Origin: an uncultured Hungatella sp.
GTDB lineage: Bacteria > Bacillota > Clostridia > Lachnospirales > Lachnospiraceae
Reading direction: 5' to 3'
NCBI GenBank assembly: GCA_910585435.1
Contig: CAJUEJ010000020.1
Coordinates: forward strand, 12,591-76,590
DNA length: 64,000 bases
Shown piece by piece: positions 8,238-16,253 of the stretch. Both the position numbers and the translations under genes were made by a program. Under the pieces are notes generated by a model. It saw only the letters and a program-made list of their open reading frames with translations, had not been told where the DNA came from and did not search any database. Numbering within the stretch: position 1 is the first letter of the stretch; each line of letters starts with the position of its first letter.

Positions 8238-10091
8238 ATGTACGATGAAAATGCAGATAAAAAGTTAAATGAAGAGGGGACGCCAAACTTTATTTTAAAA
8301 GATCAGACTACAGCCGGCTTCAGCAGCCAGGACAGCCACAGCCCTCAGTACCAGAACCCGGCTGGCCAGGGAGAAAACCAAAATTCCCAGTACCAGACTA
8401 CAGCCAGCCAGGACAGCCAGAATGTTCAGTACCAGACTACAGCCAGCCAGGACAGCCAGGCCCCTCAGTACCAGAACCCAGCCGTCCAGGGCAGCCAGAA
8501 TCCTCAGTATCAGAATGCAGCCGGTCAGGACAGCCAGGCCTCCCAGTACCAGAACCCAGCCGTTCAGGGAAGCCAGATTCACCAGTACCAGAACCCGTCT
8601 GGCCAGGGCAGCCAGAATCCTCAGTACCAGAGCATGTCCGGCCAGGGAAGCCAGGGCTCCCAGTACCAGGCCGGAGGCGGCCAGAATATGCAGGGCCAAT
8701 ATTCCTGTCAGTACGCCGCCGATCAGGGGCATCCCTGTCAGAACGGAACCAGCCAGCAGCCGGAAGGGGCCACGAGAATGTACAACTGGCAGAATGAAAA
8801 TCCAGGGGCTGCTTCTGATCCGGGGAAAGCCAACCCTGACAGGCCGGCACACAAAGAGAAGAAAAGACGTTCCGGAATGGGGCGGAAGGTGGCAGGCATT
8901 ACGGCGGCAGCCCTCCTGTTCGGCACAGTTTCCGGCGGCACTATGGTAGGGATCAACATGCTGGCAGGCTCCCTTGGGCAAAAGGAGGCCTACACACAGA
9001 TTAGCCCTTCAGAGATGCCCACAGAGGCGCCTACCACCCAGGCAGCCATTACACCGTCCACAAGGGCAGACGCAGGTACAGCACTGGCGCTGGATGTCTC
9101 CGACATCGTAGAGCAGGCCATGCCGTCTGTGGTGGCTATCAATAACACCATGCTGTATGAGGGAAACACCTGGTTCGGACAGCGGCAGCAATACGAGGTT
9201 CCCAGCAGCGGTTCAGGTATCATCGTAGGGAAAAATGATGAAGAGCTTCTGATCGTGACCAACAATCACGTGGTGGAAGGCTCCAACACCCTTTCCGTCA
9301 CCTTTATTGATGAGAAATCCATAGACGCTATCATAAAGGGGACAGACCCGGAGTCAGATCTGGCAGTGGTTGCAGTACCTCTTAAAGATATTCCGGAAGA
9401 TACCATGAGCCAGATTTCCATAGCAAAGCTTGGCAACTCAGAAGAGCTGAAGGTAGGCCAGGGAGTTATTGCCATCGGCAATGCCTTAGGATATGGACAG
9501 TCCACTACCGTAGGGTATGTCAGTGCTCTGGATCGGGAGGTGACTACAGACGGCTCTACCACCAGACACCTTCTTCAGACAGACGCAGCCATTAACCCGG
9601 GAAACAGCGGCGGCGCCCTGCTGAACATGAAGGGAGAAGTCATAGGAATCAATGCTGCCAAGTATTCCAGAACCGATGTGGAGGGAATCGGATACGCAAT
9701 TCCGGTTTCGCAGGTTCAGGACATCATCGATACACTGATGATAAGAAGAAGCAAGACCGTGGAGGAGGGACAGGAAGGATACCTGGGGATTCAGGGGCTG
9801 ACCGTGGATGAGAGCATGGTGAAACAGCTGGATATGCCGGCAGGTGTGTTCGTGTACGCCATCGTCGATGACGGGGCCGCCGCTGATTCTGACTTAAGAG
9901 AAAAAGACATAATCACTAAATTTGACGGGCAAAGCGTCAGAAGCATGGCCTCCCTCCAGGATCTTCTGAAACGATATAAGGCAGGGGAGAGCGTGGATTT
10001 AACCGTACAGTCTCTGGAGAATGGAAAATATGTGGAGAGAACGGTTACCATTACCCTGGGCAAGAAAGCCACTCTGGGGCAGGACAGCTAA
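8238..10091 (+). CDS. htrA: HtrA/DegP-like membrane-anchored serine protease with Gln-rich repeat tail
   Basis: 617 residues. An N-terminal Q/Y/S-rich repeat tail (~residues 30-185) and a basic stretch precede one membrane helix (VAGITAAALLFGTVSGGTMV). The trypsin-like domain shows the triad His in VTNNHVVEG, Asp in PESDLAVVAV and Ser in INPGNSGGALLN. A PDZ domain follows (YLGIQGLTV to the C-terminus). HtrA degrades misfolded exported proteins at the outer membrane face. A GTG at 8232 is also in frame, but AGGAG at 8223-8227 is better spaced (10 bases) for the ATG at 8238. The monocistronic unit has its own promoter region and terminator. Confidence 0.9.
   Translation: MYDENADKKLNEEGTPNFILKDQTTAGFSSQDSHSPQYQNPAGQGENQNSQYQTTASQDSQNVQYQTTASQDSQAPQYQNPAVQGSQNPQYQNAAGQDSQASQYQNPAVQGSQIHQYQNPSGQGSQNPQYQSMSGQGSQGSQYQAGGGQNMQGQYSCQYAADQGHPCQNGTSQQPEGATRMYNWQNENPGAASDPGKANPDRPAHKEKKRRSGMGRKVAGITAAALLFGTVSGGTMVGINMLAGSLGQKEAYTQISPSEMPTEAPTTQAAITPSTRADAGTALALDVSDIVEQAMPSVVAINNTMLYEGNTWFGQRQQYEVPSSGSGIIVGKNDEELLIVTNNHVVEGSNTLSVTFIDEKSIDAIIKGTDPESDLAVVAVPLKDIPEDTMSQISIAKLGNSEELKVGQGVIAIGNALGYGQSTTVGYVSALDREVTTDGSTTRHLLQTDAAINPGNSGGALLNMKGEVIGINAAKYSRTDVEGIGYAIPVSQVQDIIDTLMIRRSKTVEEGQEGYLGIQGLTVDESMVKQLDMPAGVFVYAIVDDGAAADSDLREKDIITKFDGQSVRSMASLQDLLKRYKAGESVDLTVQSLENGKYVERTVTITLGKKATLGQDS
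8346..8660 (+). repeat. 39-bp tandem repeats in htrA
   Basis: Eight consecutive units encode QYQ(N/T)(P/T)A(x)Q(G/D)SQxx. The first unit is 42 bases, the other seven are 39 bases. They form the cytoplasmic low-complexity tail of HtrA. The DNA is also repetitive, which gives long spurious open frames on the opposite strand. Confidence 0.85.
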
Positions 10092-10150
10092 TGTATTCCT
10101 GCTTGGCGGCAGATGGGGCTGAAACATGAGAAAAATATAAAAAGAATGTA

Positions 10151-10190
10151 AAATCAGGCTCTGATCTTGTGTCAGGGCCTGATTTTGTTT
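10151..10190 (+). terminator. Intrinsic terminator of htrA
   Basis: AAAATCAGG (10151-10159) pairs perfectly with CCTGATTTT (10179-10187), and the inner bases 10160-10165/10173-10178 continue the pairing to a 15-bp stem with a 7-base loop and a T-rich tail. It lies 59 bases after the htrA stop. The loop and 3' arm contain the -35 box of the next gene. Confidence 0.85.
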
Positions 10191-10196
10191 ATAATA
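10168..10196 (+). promoter_or_regulatory. Sigma-A promoter of the ClpX-like gene
   Basis: TTGTGT (10168-10173), a 17-base spacer and a perfect TATAAT (10191-10196). It predicts a transcript start near 10203, which rules out initiation at upstream in-frame GTG codons and points to the TTG at 10238. The -35 lies inside the htrA terminator hairpin. Confidence 0.7.
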
Positions 10197-10237
10197 CAAG
10201 AATAAAAAAGGCTTACGAAAGGGACAGGAACATTATT

Positions 10238-11659
10238 TTGGAAGAAAAAGATACCACAAAAGATGAGGATACGAAAAACAGTACCACAAAACAGGGAGAG
10301 GCCGATAAGAAAGATGAATATGAAAAGGTCTGCTATATATGCCGCAGGCCGGAGAGCAAAGCGGGAGCGATGATCACTGTGCCAGGCGGTTTTTGTGTGT
10401 GCCGTGATTGTATGCAGAAGACATTTGACTCGGTGATGAACGGAGGCCTGGATTTTTCCCAGATTCCCAACATGCCCTATTTAAATCTGAACCTGAACAA
10501 TCTGAATCAGAACATGCCGAAGATGGAGATTCCCAAAAAGCAGCAGATCAAGAAAAAGGCAGCCCAAAATCCGGAGCCTGCCTTTGAGCTGAAGGACATT
10601 CCGGCGCCTCACAAGATCAAGGGAAAGCTGGACGAATACGTCATCGGGCAGGAGCAGGCCAAGAAGGCCATATCTGTAGCAGTATACAATCACTACAAGC
10701 GGGTGCTTACAAAAAACCAGCAGGAAGAGGAGACAGAAGACCAGGTACAGATTGAAAAATCCAATATCCTTCTCATCGGGCCTACGGGAAGCGGCAAGAC
10801 GTATATGGTGAAGACCCTTGCCAGGCTGCTGGATGTGCCTCTTGCCATAGCAGACGCCACAGCGCTGACAGAGGCTGGCTATATCGGGGACGATATCGAA
10901 AGCGTAGTGTCTAAACTGCTGGCAGCAGCCGACAACGATGTGGAGAAGGCAGAGAGAGGGATCATCTTCATTGACGAGATCGATAAGATCGCAAAGAAGA
11001 AGAATACCAATGCCCGGGATGTCAGCGGTGAGTCTGTGCAGCAGGAACTGTTAAAGCTTCTGGAGGGAAGCCGGGTGGAGGTACCTGTAGGATCCAATCA
11101 GAAGAATGCCCTGACCCCTATGGCTACTGTGAACACAGATAATATCCTGTTTATATGCGGCGGGGCATTTCCGGATTTGGAGGATATTATCAAAGAGCGC
11201 CTCCGGAAGAAAACCTCCATGGGATTTCAGGCAGAGCTGAAAGACCGGTATCAGGACGATCCTGATATCTTAAGATATGTAACCAACGGAGATCTCAGGA
11301 ACTTCGGCATGATTCCGGAGTTTTTAGGAAGGCTGCCTGTGGTGGTGGCATTCAGGAGCCTCACGAAGGACATGATGGTTGAAATCTTGAGAAGGCCGAA
11401 GAATGCTATCCTGAAGCAGTATATAAAGCTGCTGGCCTTAGACGAAGTAAAGCTGGTGTTTGAGGAGGAAGCTCTTGACTGGGTTGCCGAGGAAGCGCTG
11501 AAGAGAGAGACAGGGGCCAGAGCCCTGCGGGCCATCATCGAGGAGTTTATGCTGGACATAATGTATGAAGTGCCAAAGGACCCGGGGATCGGGACTGTAG
11601 TGATTACCCGCGGGTACTTGGAGAAAAACGGCGGCCCCAGGATCGAGATGCGGGGATAG
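10238..11659 (+). CDS. ClpX-like AAA+ unfoldase with N-terminal zinc finger
   Basis: 473 residues from the TTG start. A C4 zinc finger (C32-x2-C35 ... C55-x2-C58) precedes the AAA+ domain with Walker A GPTGSGKT, pore-loop GYIGDD, Walker B IIFIDEIDKI, the sensor region and a ClpX-type C-terminal domain (FGMIPEFLGRLPVVVAF, ETGARALRAIIE). ClpX hexamers unfold proteins for ClpP. The region equivalent to the ClpP-contacting IGF loop reads TSMGFQAE, close but not identical. The gene is not beside clpP or tig, so it may be a second, specialised ClpX. The start is set by the promoter at 10168-10196; the ribosome site (AGGA, 10225-10228) is modest. Confidence 0.82.
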   Translation: MEEKDTTKDEDTKNSTTKQGEADKKDEYEKVCYICRRPESKAGAMITVPGGFCVCRDCMQKTFDSVMNGGLDFSQIPNMPYLNLNLNNLNQNMPKMEIPKKQQIKKKAAQNPEPAFELKDIPAPHKIKGKLDEYVIGQEQAKKAISVAVYNHYKRVLTKNQQEEETEDQVQIEKSNILLIGPTGSGKTYMVKTLARLLDVPLAIADATALTEAGYIGDDIESVVSKLLAAADNDVEKAERGIIFIDEIDKIAKKKNTNARDVSGESVQQELLKLLEGSRVEVPVGSNQKNALTPMATVNTDNILFICGGAFPDLEDIIKERLRKKTSMGFQAELKDRYQDDPDILRYVTNGDLRNFGMIPEFLGRLPVVVAFRSLTKDMMVEILRRPKNAILKQYIKLLALDEVKLVFEEEALDWVAEEALKRETGARALRAIIEEFMLDIMYEVPKDPGIGTVVITRGYLEKNGGPRIEMRG

Positions 11660-11660
11660 A

Positions 11661-11709
11661 CAATGCCATAAGGCTAAGAACCTGTAAGGCCCTTAACAAG
11701 ATGGCATTG
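11661..11709. terminator. Possible bidirectional terminator between convergent genes
   Basis: CAATGCCAT (11661-11669) is perfectly complementary to ATGGCATTG (11701-11709), enclosing 31 bases. It fills the gap between two convergent genes. No good T-run follows on either strand, so its role as terminator is uncertain. Confidence 0.35.
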
Positions 11710-11722
11710 CCCTGTTGTGACT

Positions 11723-13462
11723 TTAATGATCCCGCAGAGACACATAGGACTGATACAGGTTTAAGGTTCCATACCCCCATTCCTGGTTGGGATAAGTAAA
11801 GTTAGAGTTTCTGGTGGCTCCCCGGGCAAGGTAGGCTTTCACAGAGCTGTTGGTAAGCTGGGGATAATTTCCCTGAACGATTCCCCAGGAATACAGATTA
11901 GCCACAGCCCCTGCCACATGAGCGGCAGACACGGAGGTGCCGGACATGCGGGTCATAGGGTAGTCACCAGGAACCGGAGAGATTCCGGGCCCGAAGATAT
12001 CCACACCAGGGGCGGCGATATCTGGTTTGACCCTTCCGTCCCGGGTATAACCTCTGCTGGAATGGATATAAAGGCTGTTGTTCAGATGGTTATAGGCGCT
12101 GACTGTTATAGGGAAAGCGGCATTTCCCGGGCTTGTGATGGTAGTAAAGGGATCGGCATTTAAAAATACGGTGTCCTCTGTCACAAAATCGTGGATAGGA
12201 AGCCACAGGTGGTACAGCCCCGTGATAGACACCGTGGGATATATCCGCAGCCTCCAGATTCCGGCAGTAGGAGAGACAAAACGCATAAGCGCCAGGAAAT
12301 CATCCTGAGTTCCTGTGCTGGCTACATAGGAGACTGTGATGGTAGTCTGCTCCAGCGTAAAATGAACAGAGGTATCCTCCCCGGCACGGAAAGGTATCCG
12401 CTCGATGACTTCTCCCGTGGGAGAAACAAATCCGATGGTATAGATCTCTGGGAGATTTGCCCACAGCTCCATGATGAAGCCGGTTTCTTTTTCCCCCACC
12501 CGAAACTCCACCTCGTCAAACACGGAGGAAGAAGATATTTTTCCCATATAGTGGTGGCGGAAGCCTACTTCATTGCCAGCGGCACACACTGTGGAAACCC
12601 CTTGGATCTGCCTCAGATTATTTAAAACCTGACTGAGGGGAGAAAAACCATTGTGTCCGCCCTGATTGCTTCCCAGGCACAGGCATATGATGAGAGGCAT
12701 GCGGTGGCGAACCGCCAGAAGCCGCAGGTAGGTGACAGCCATCATCAGATCTGTACTCTGGTAAGCATCCACAGAGTCAGGGATCCTGTAATAATCCCGA
12801 AGATATTTTTTTGCCTTTTTCAGCTTTACAACTCCCAGCCTGCATCCGGGGGAAGCGCCGGTAAAATCTAAAGAAGGTGTCTGCTTTCCGGCAGCGATGC
12901 CGGCCAGAAAGGTTCCGTGGCCGTTGGTATCCTCAGAGGGAACCACCGAGAGGGGATCCTCCCTGGAAAGAGCTTCATTGATGGCGTCTTCCCTGTATTC
13001 CTGACCGTAAAAAAAATAGTAAGGCTGCCCCCGGGGATTGTTCATCTCAAAACCTTCTCCTGGGATAGTCTGATCCCAGATTCCCAGGATCCGCGTGCTG
13101 CCGTTCTCCTCCCGGAATATTGGGTTCTGATAATCAATACCCGTGTCGATGAGCCCGATGATGGTTCCTTCTCCCCGGGAATTCAAGGCCGGCTGCCTGA
13201 ACGTGGATAAGATGCCGGAGCGTTCCATACTGGTAGTGTCCAAAAGCCCGTAGAGGGCCGGGATGGATAAGTAGGAATGATTTTCTACAGAAATGGGAAG
13301 AGTATCTGACAGAGGCAGATGAGCGATGGCATATTCGGCGTCAACGTAACTGATGCAGATATCTCCGTAGAGACCGGACAGCTCCTCCCTTCCTAACCCG
13401 CTGGTACGGAAGATAAAATCAGCGTACTGTTCCTGGTCTGCGGGAAAATTACAGATGTCCAT
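11723..13462 (-). CDS. S8 family subtilisin-like protease (Csp-like)
   Basis: 579 residues. The catalytic Asp lies in IIGLIDTGID, His in DTNGHGTFLAGI and Ser in RMSGTSVSAAHVAG, so all three triad residues are present. A jelly-roll-like insert separates the His and Ser parts, as in the Clostridial Csp germination proteases (CspA/B/C) and related bacillopeptidase-like subtilisins. No signal peptide is seen. An in-frame GTG at 13522 would add 20 residues, but has no ribosome site; the family usually begins just before a YADFIFR-like motif, here MDICNFPADQEQYADF, so 13462 is chosen. A role in activating spore cortex lysis is an inference from family resemblance. Confidence 0.8.
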   Translation of the reverse strand: MDICNFPADQEQYADFIFRTSGLGREELSGLYGDICISYVDAEYAIAHLPLSDTLPISVENHSYLSIPALYGLLDTTSMERSGILSTFRQPALNSRGEGTIIGLIDTGIDYQNPIFREENGSTRILGIWDQTIPGEGFEMNNPRGQPYYFFYGQEYREDAINEALSREDPLSVVPSEDTNGHGTFLAGIAAGKQTPSLDFTGASPGCRLGVVKLKKAKKYLRDYYRIPDSVDAYQSTDLMMAVTYLRLLAVRHRMPLIICLCLGSNQGGHNGFSPLSQVLNNLRQIQGVSTVCAAGNEVGFRHHYMGKISSSSVFDEVEFRVGEKETGFIMELWANLPEIYTIGFVSPTGEVIERIPFRAGEDTSVHFTLEQTTITVSYVASTGTQDDFLALMRFVSPTAGIWRLRIYPTVSITGLYHLWLPIHDFVTEDTVFLNADPFTTITSPGNAAFPITVSAYNHLNNSLYIHSSRGYTRDGRVKPDIAAPGVDIFGPGISPVPGDYPMTRMSGTSVSAAHVAGAVANLYSWGIVQGNYPQLTNSSVKAYLARGATRNSNFTYPNQEWGYGTLNLYQSYVSLRDH

Positions 13463-13557
13463 AGGCAAAATCTCAACTTTTTTTCTATATATAATATACA
13501 AAGAAGGGGAAGGATATCCCACCAGACAGAAAAAGAATACACAGGAGGTTTAAGAAT

Positions 13558-14028
13558 ATGATATTTATTTTGCTGACAGCCACAGTTTTACTCATGGATC
13601 TGGGAATAAAATTTACGATTGAGAACGCAGATCCGTCCCTGTTTCCAAGGACAATAGAAAAAACAAAAGGACTGATTATGCTTCACAGAAATCACAATGA
13701 AGGATTTCCCTTCGGAGCTTTAAAGGAGAAAAAAGAACTGGTAAAACAGCTTCCCCTGGCTGTGGTTTCCGCCGTTGCCGGGATTTTTGCGTGGCTGTTT
13801 CCAAGAAAGGGATATATAGTAGAGAAGGCAGGGCTGGCTTTGATTATAGGCGGCGGCTTAAGCAACCTTTATGACAGGATGAAACGGGGATACGTGGTAG
13901 ATTATTTCAGTATCCGGTGGAAAGGGCTGAAAAAGGTAGTCTTTAACCTGGGAGATATCTGTGTTTTTCTGGGAGCTGCTATCTTACTGGCAGCAGAGCT
14001 TGCCCGGACCATAAAAGAAGAATCCTAA
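13558..14028 (+). CDS. lspA: LspA-like signal peptidase II family protein
   Basis: 156 residues with four hydrophobic segments. It shows NHNEGFPFG (family NxGAAFG region), IIGGGLSNLYDRMKRGYVVDYF and KVVFNLGDICVFLGA, which contain the two aspartates (YDR, LGD) that form the catalytic dyad in LspA. LspA cleaves prolipoproteins after lipidation. AGGAGG at 13542-13547 is well spaced for the ATG. The conserved motifs are slightly divergent (GGGLSN instead of GGALGN), so it may be a paralogue of the main lspA. It is divergent from the S8 protease gene. Confidence 0.8.
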   Translation: MIFILLTATVLLMDLGIKFTIENADPSLFPRTIEKTKGLIMLHRNHNEGFPFGALKEKKELVKQLPLAVVSAVAGIFAWLFPRKGYIVEKAGLALIIGGGLSNLYDRMKRGYVVDYFSIRWKGLKKVVFNLGDICVFLGAAILLAAELARTIKEES

Positions 14029-14109
14029 TCCTGTGGGGAAAAGTCTTGTACTAAAAAGGGGAACCAGGGAATATATTAGAATCAAACCAACACCTTAAAG
14101 GAGCTATCC

Positions 14110-14469
14110 ATGGAGCGGTACAATCCTAAAATATTCCTGCGTTCCCTTTTATTTTCCTATCTTTTGTCCGGCATTCTGCTGGTAGTCATATCTTTTGCCC
14201 TATACCGCTTCCGCCTGAAGGAATCCCAGATCCAGATGGCGGTAATCCTGGTATACGTTTTATCCTGCGCTCTGGCCGGTTTTCTGGCCGGAAAAGGACT
14301 TCGCCGCCAGCGTTTCTTCTGCGGGCTTTTAGCCGGCGTCCTGTATTTCCTGGTTCTGATGGCAGTGTCATTCCTTCTGGAAAAAGGCCTGGCGCCATCC
14401 ATCCAGCAGATAGCCATGGTACTGGCCATCTGCGCAGGAAGCGGAATACTGGGCGGGGTCCTAAGCTGA
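14110..14469 (+). CDS. TIGR04086 family four-helix membrane protein
   Basis: 119 residues with four strongly hydrophobic helices and short loops (RFRLKESQ, GKGLRRQRFF). Size and pattern match the TIGR04086 family of Clostridia, which commonly lies close to the SCIFF, yajC, secDF and tgt genes, as it does here. Its function is unknown. The ribosome site AAAGGAG precedes the ATG by 8 bases. Here a minus-strand CNNM gene is placed between it and scfA. Confidence 0.65.
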   Translation: MERYNPKIFLRSLLFSYLLSGILLVVISFALYRFRLKESQIQMAVILVYVLSCALAGFLAGKGLRRQRFFCGLLAGVLYFLVLMAVSFLLEKGLAPSIQQIAMVLAICAGSGILGGVLS

Positions 14470-14508
14470 ACCGGGAAGCCGAAAGCGGAAAGCCCGGACA
14501 GAGCATGA

Positions 14509-14538
14509 AGCCGGCAGAAGGTTAACCTTAAGCCGGCT
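14509..14538. terminator. Hairpin between convergent TIGR04086 and CNNM genes
   Basis: AGCCGGC (14509-14515) pairs with GCCGGCT (14532-14538), with an inner AAGG/CCTT around TTAA. It overlaps the stop codon of the minus-strand gene and lies 40 bases after the plus-strand one. There is no clear T-run, so a shared terminator is only likely. Confidence 0.4.
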
Positions 14539-15808
14539 GCTCCTCTGCTTCCACCGGACTGGCCGGAAGAACGATTTTAATCCTGTCGATCCGGTTTTTG
14601 TCCACTTTCTCAACGATAAACTGAATCCCGTTATCAATCACCTCTTCGCCTGCATCAGGCAGATGATCCAAAAGCCCTATGACCAGTCCGCCTACGGAAT
14701 CATAATCCTCCGATTCAAGCTCCAGCCCCAGGCGATCATTTAGATCATCCAGTTTCATGGCAGCTTCCACAGAATACTGTCCCGGCGCCGTCTCGATCAG
14801 GCTGTCCTCCTCATCCTCATCGTACTCATCCCGGATCTCTCCTACGATCTCCTCCAGCATATCCTCCAGTGTAATAAGGCCTGCCGTAGCGCCGTATTCG
14901 TCCAGCACAATGACAATATTGTTAAAGGTCTGCCTCATCTCCACCATCAGCTCAGCAGTCTTCTTGTATTCATACGTGTAAAGAGGCTCTCTCAGATAAT
15001 CCCGGATATGGAAATGCTCCCGGTCATCAATCAACAGGAGATCCTTCATGTTGACAATCCCGATAACATTGTCCGTGTTTTCTTCATATACAGGGATTCT
15101 TGTATACTTTTCTTCCCGGAAAATATCGATCAGCTCGTCATAAGAGGCATTCACATCTGCCATAGTCATATCGATGCGGGGAACCATAACATCCTTTGCC
15201 ACAGAGTCTCCGAAATCGAACACGTTGTTGATCATTTTTTTCTCTTCTGTCTCGATGACACCTTCCTCATGGCTTACCTCCACGATGGTGCGCAGTTCAT
15301 CCTCTGTGATGGTATCCCTCTTGGCATTGGGATCCACCCGCATCAGAAGCAGGACTGCCAGGGACAGCTGGTTCACCACATAGATGACAGGTGTTAAGAC
15401 AAGCATCAGGCTGTATATGATTTTTGCGTCTTTCAATGCTATGGTTTCCGCGGATATAGTAGACAAAGTCTTCGGTGTGATCTCACCGAACACCAGGATT
15501 AATAAGGTCAGGATACCGGTAGCCAATCCAACTGCCTTGCTTCCAAACAAATTGATAGTCAGCGTAGTCATAAGAGAAGAAGCGGTCAGGTTTACAATAT
15601 TGTTACCGATAAGAATCGCACTCAGCATCTTACCCTGCTCTTCGATCACCTTTAGTAAGATGATGGCCCTGGAATCCCCTGCTTCCGCCAGTGTGCGGAT
15701 ACGGATTTTGTTGACGGTGGTAAGTGCTGTCTCCGACGATGAGAAAAAAGCAGATAAAGCCAATAAAACAACTAATACAAGCAACTGTATGACGTCACTC
15801 GAGTCCAA
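14528..15808 (-). CDS. HlyC/CorC family CNNM-CBS transmembrane protein
   Basis: 426 residues. An N-terminal CNNM/DUF21 domain with about four helices (LLVLVVLLALSAFFSSSETAL onward) is followed by a CBS pair (VMVPRIDMTMAD, YTRIPVYEENTDNVIGIVNMKDLL, NNIVIVLDEYGATAGLITLEDMLEEIVGEI) and a C-terminal CorC/HlyC domain. Such proteins are linked to divalent cation (Mg/Co) homeostasis; haemolysin is only a historical name. The start is a TTG preceded by AAGGAGTG. Its position breaks the usual TIGR04086-scfA neighbourhood and it is divergent from scfA. Confidence 0.85.
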   Translation of the reverse strand: MDSSDVIQLLVLVVLLALSAFFSSSETALTTVNKIRIRTLAEAGDSRAIILLKVIEEQGKMLSAILIGNNIVNLTASSLMTTLTINLFGSKAVGLATGILTLLILVFGEITPKTLSTISAETIALKDAKIIYSLMLVLTPVIYVVNQLSLAVLLLMRVDPNAKRDTITEDELRTIVEVSHEEGVIETEEKKMINNVFDFGDSVAKDVMVPRIDMTMADVNASYDELIDIFREEKYTRIPVYEENTDNVIGIVNMKDLLLIDDREHFHIRDYLREPLYTYEYKKTAELMVEMRQTFNNIVIVLDEYGATAGLITLEDMLEEIVGEIRDEYDEDEEDSLIETAPGQYSVEAAMKLDDLNDRLGLELESEDYDSVGGLVIGLLDHLPDAGEEVIDNGIQFIVEKVDKNRIDRIKIVLPASPVEAEEQPA

Positions 15809-15894
15809 AAAAAATCACTCCTTATATACTATATTTTAGAAGAGATTGTACATGAAAATCCTATATTTGTCAAATGTTCTTCGCAATAAAAACC

Positions 15895-15923
15895 TTGCAA
15901 CAGGAAACTTCTTATGCTATAAT
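15895..15923 (+). promoter_or_regulatory. Sigma-A promoter of scfA
   Basis: TTGCAA (15895-15900), a 17-base spacer and TATAAT (15918-15923) with an extended TGC just before the -10. It predicts a transcript start about 30 bases before the scfA ATG and looks strong. Confidence 0.8.
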
Positions 15924-15957
15924 GCCAAAAGATAACTGGCATGTGAGGAGGATAACC

Positions 15958-16104
15958 ATGAAGAAAGTAAAAACTTTAAGCAATAGTACATTGAAGAACA
16001 CCATGAAGAAAGGCGGATGCGGAGAGTGCCAGACTTCCTGCCAGTCCGCATGCAAGACTTCCTGTACAGTGGGAAATCAGAGCTGCGAGAATGCAAACCG
16101 CTGA
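15958..16104 (+). CDS. scfA: SCIFF ranthipeptide precursor (six cysteines in forty-five residues)
   Basis: 48 residues. The leader MKKVKTLSNSTLKNTMKKGG is followed by six cysteines at 21, 24, 28, 32, 36 and 43, the defining pattern of SCIFF peptides found across Clostridia. The maturase encoded next installs thioether links from cysteines to other residues (ranthipeptide class). The ATG at 15958 has GAGGAG 8 bases upstream. An upstream in-frame extension lies before the promoter and is rejected. It is separated from scfB by 149 bases with a hairpin. SCIFF products have been linked to signalling and metabolism in clostridia, but the role in this organism is unknown. Confidence 0.95.
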   Translation: MKKVKTLSNSTLKNTMKKGGCGECQTSCQSACKTSCTVGNQSCENANR

Positions 16105-16140
16105 TGAATCGTAACAGGCGATATTAGAGAGCAGGTAAGC

Positions 16141-16169
16141 ACCCCTACGGTCCTTGCGATTGTAGGGGT
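16141..16169 (+). terminator. Partial terminator or attenuator between scfA and scfB
   Basis: ACCCCTAC (16141-16148) pairs with GTAGGGGT (16162-16169) around a 13-base loop, followed by a short T-containing tail. It could end most scfA transcripts and keep the maturase at a lower level than its peptide substrate. Confidence 0.55.
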
Positions 16170-16253
16170 ACTTTATCTGTCCGAAGACCGGAAACAACGG
16201 AAGAGATGAGACGGCGGAGAATACAGATGCTGCCGCGATAAAGGAGAATAACT

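Noticed and set aside
8346..8660. CRISPR-like array
   Set aside because: The repeats are contiguous, lack unique spacers and are in frame in a protein-coding gene.
8295..8981. Long open frames on both strands in the htrA repeat region
   Set aside because: They come from the 39-bp coding repeats; the HtrA frame explains the sequence and the other frames have repetitive, meaningless products.
10169..10237. N-terminal extension of the ClpX-like protein from a GTG at 10169
   Set aside because: The GTG lies in the -35 region and htrA terminator; the predicted transcript starts near 10203.
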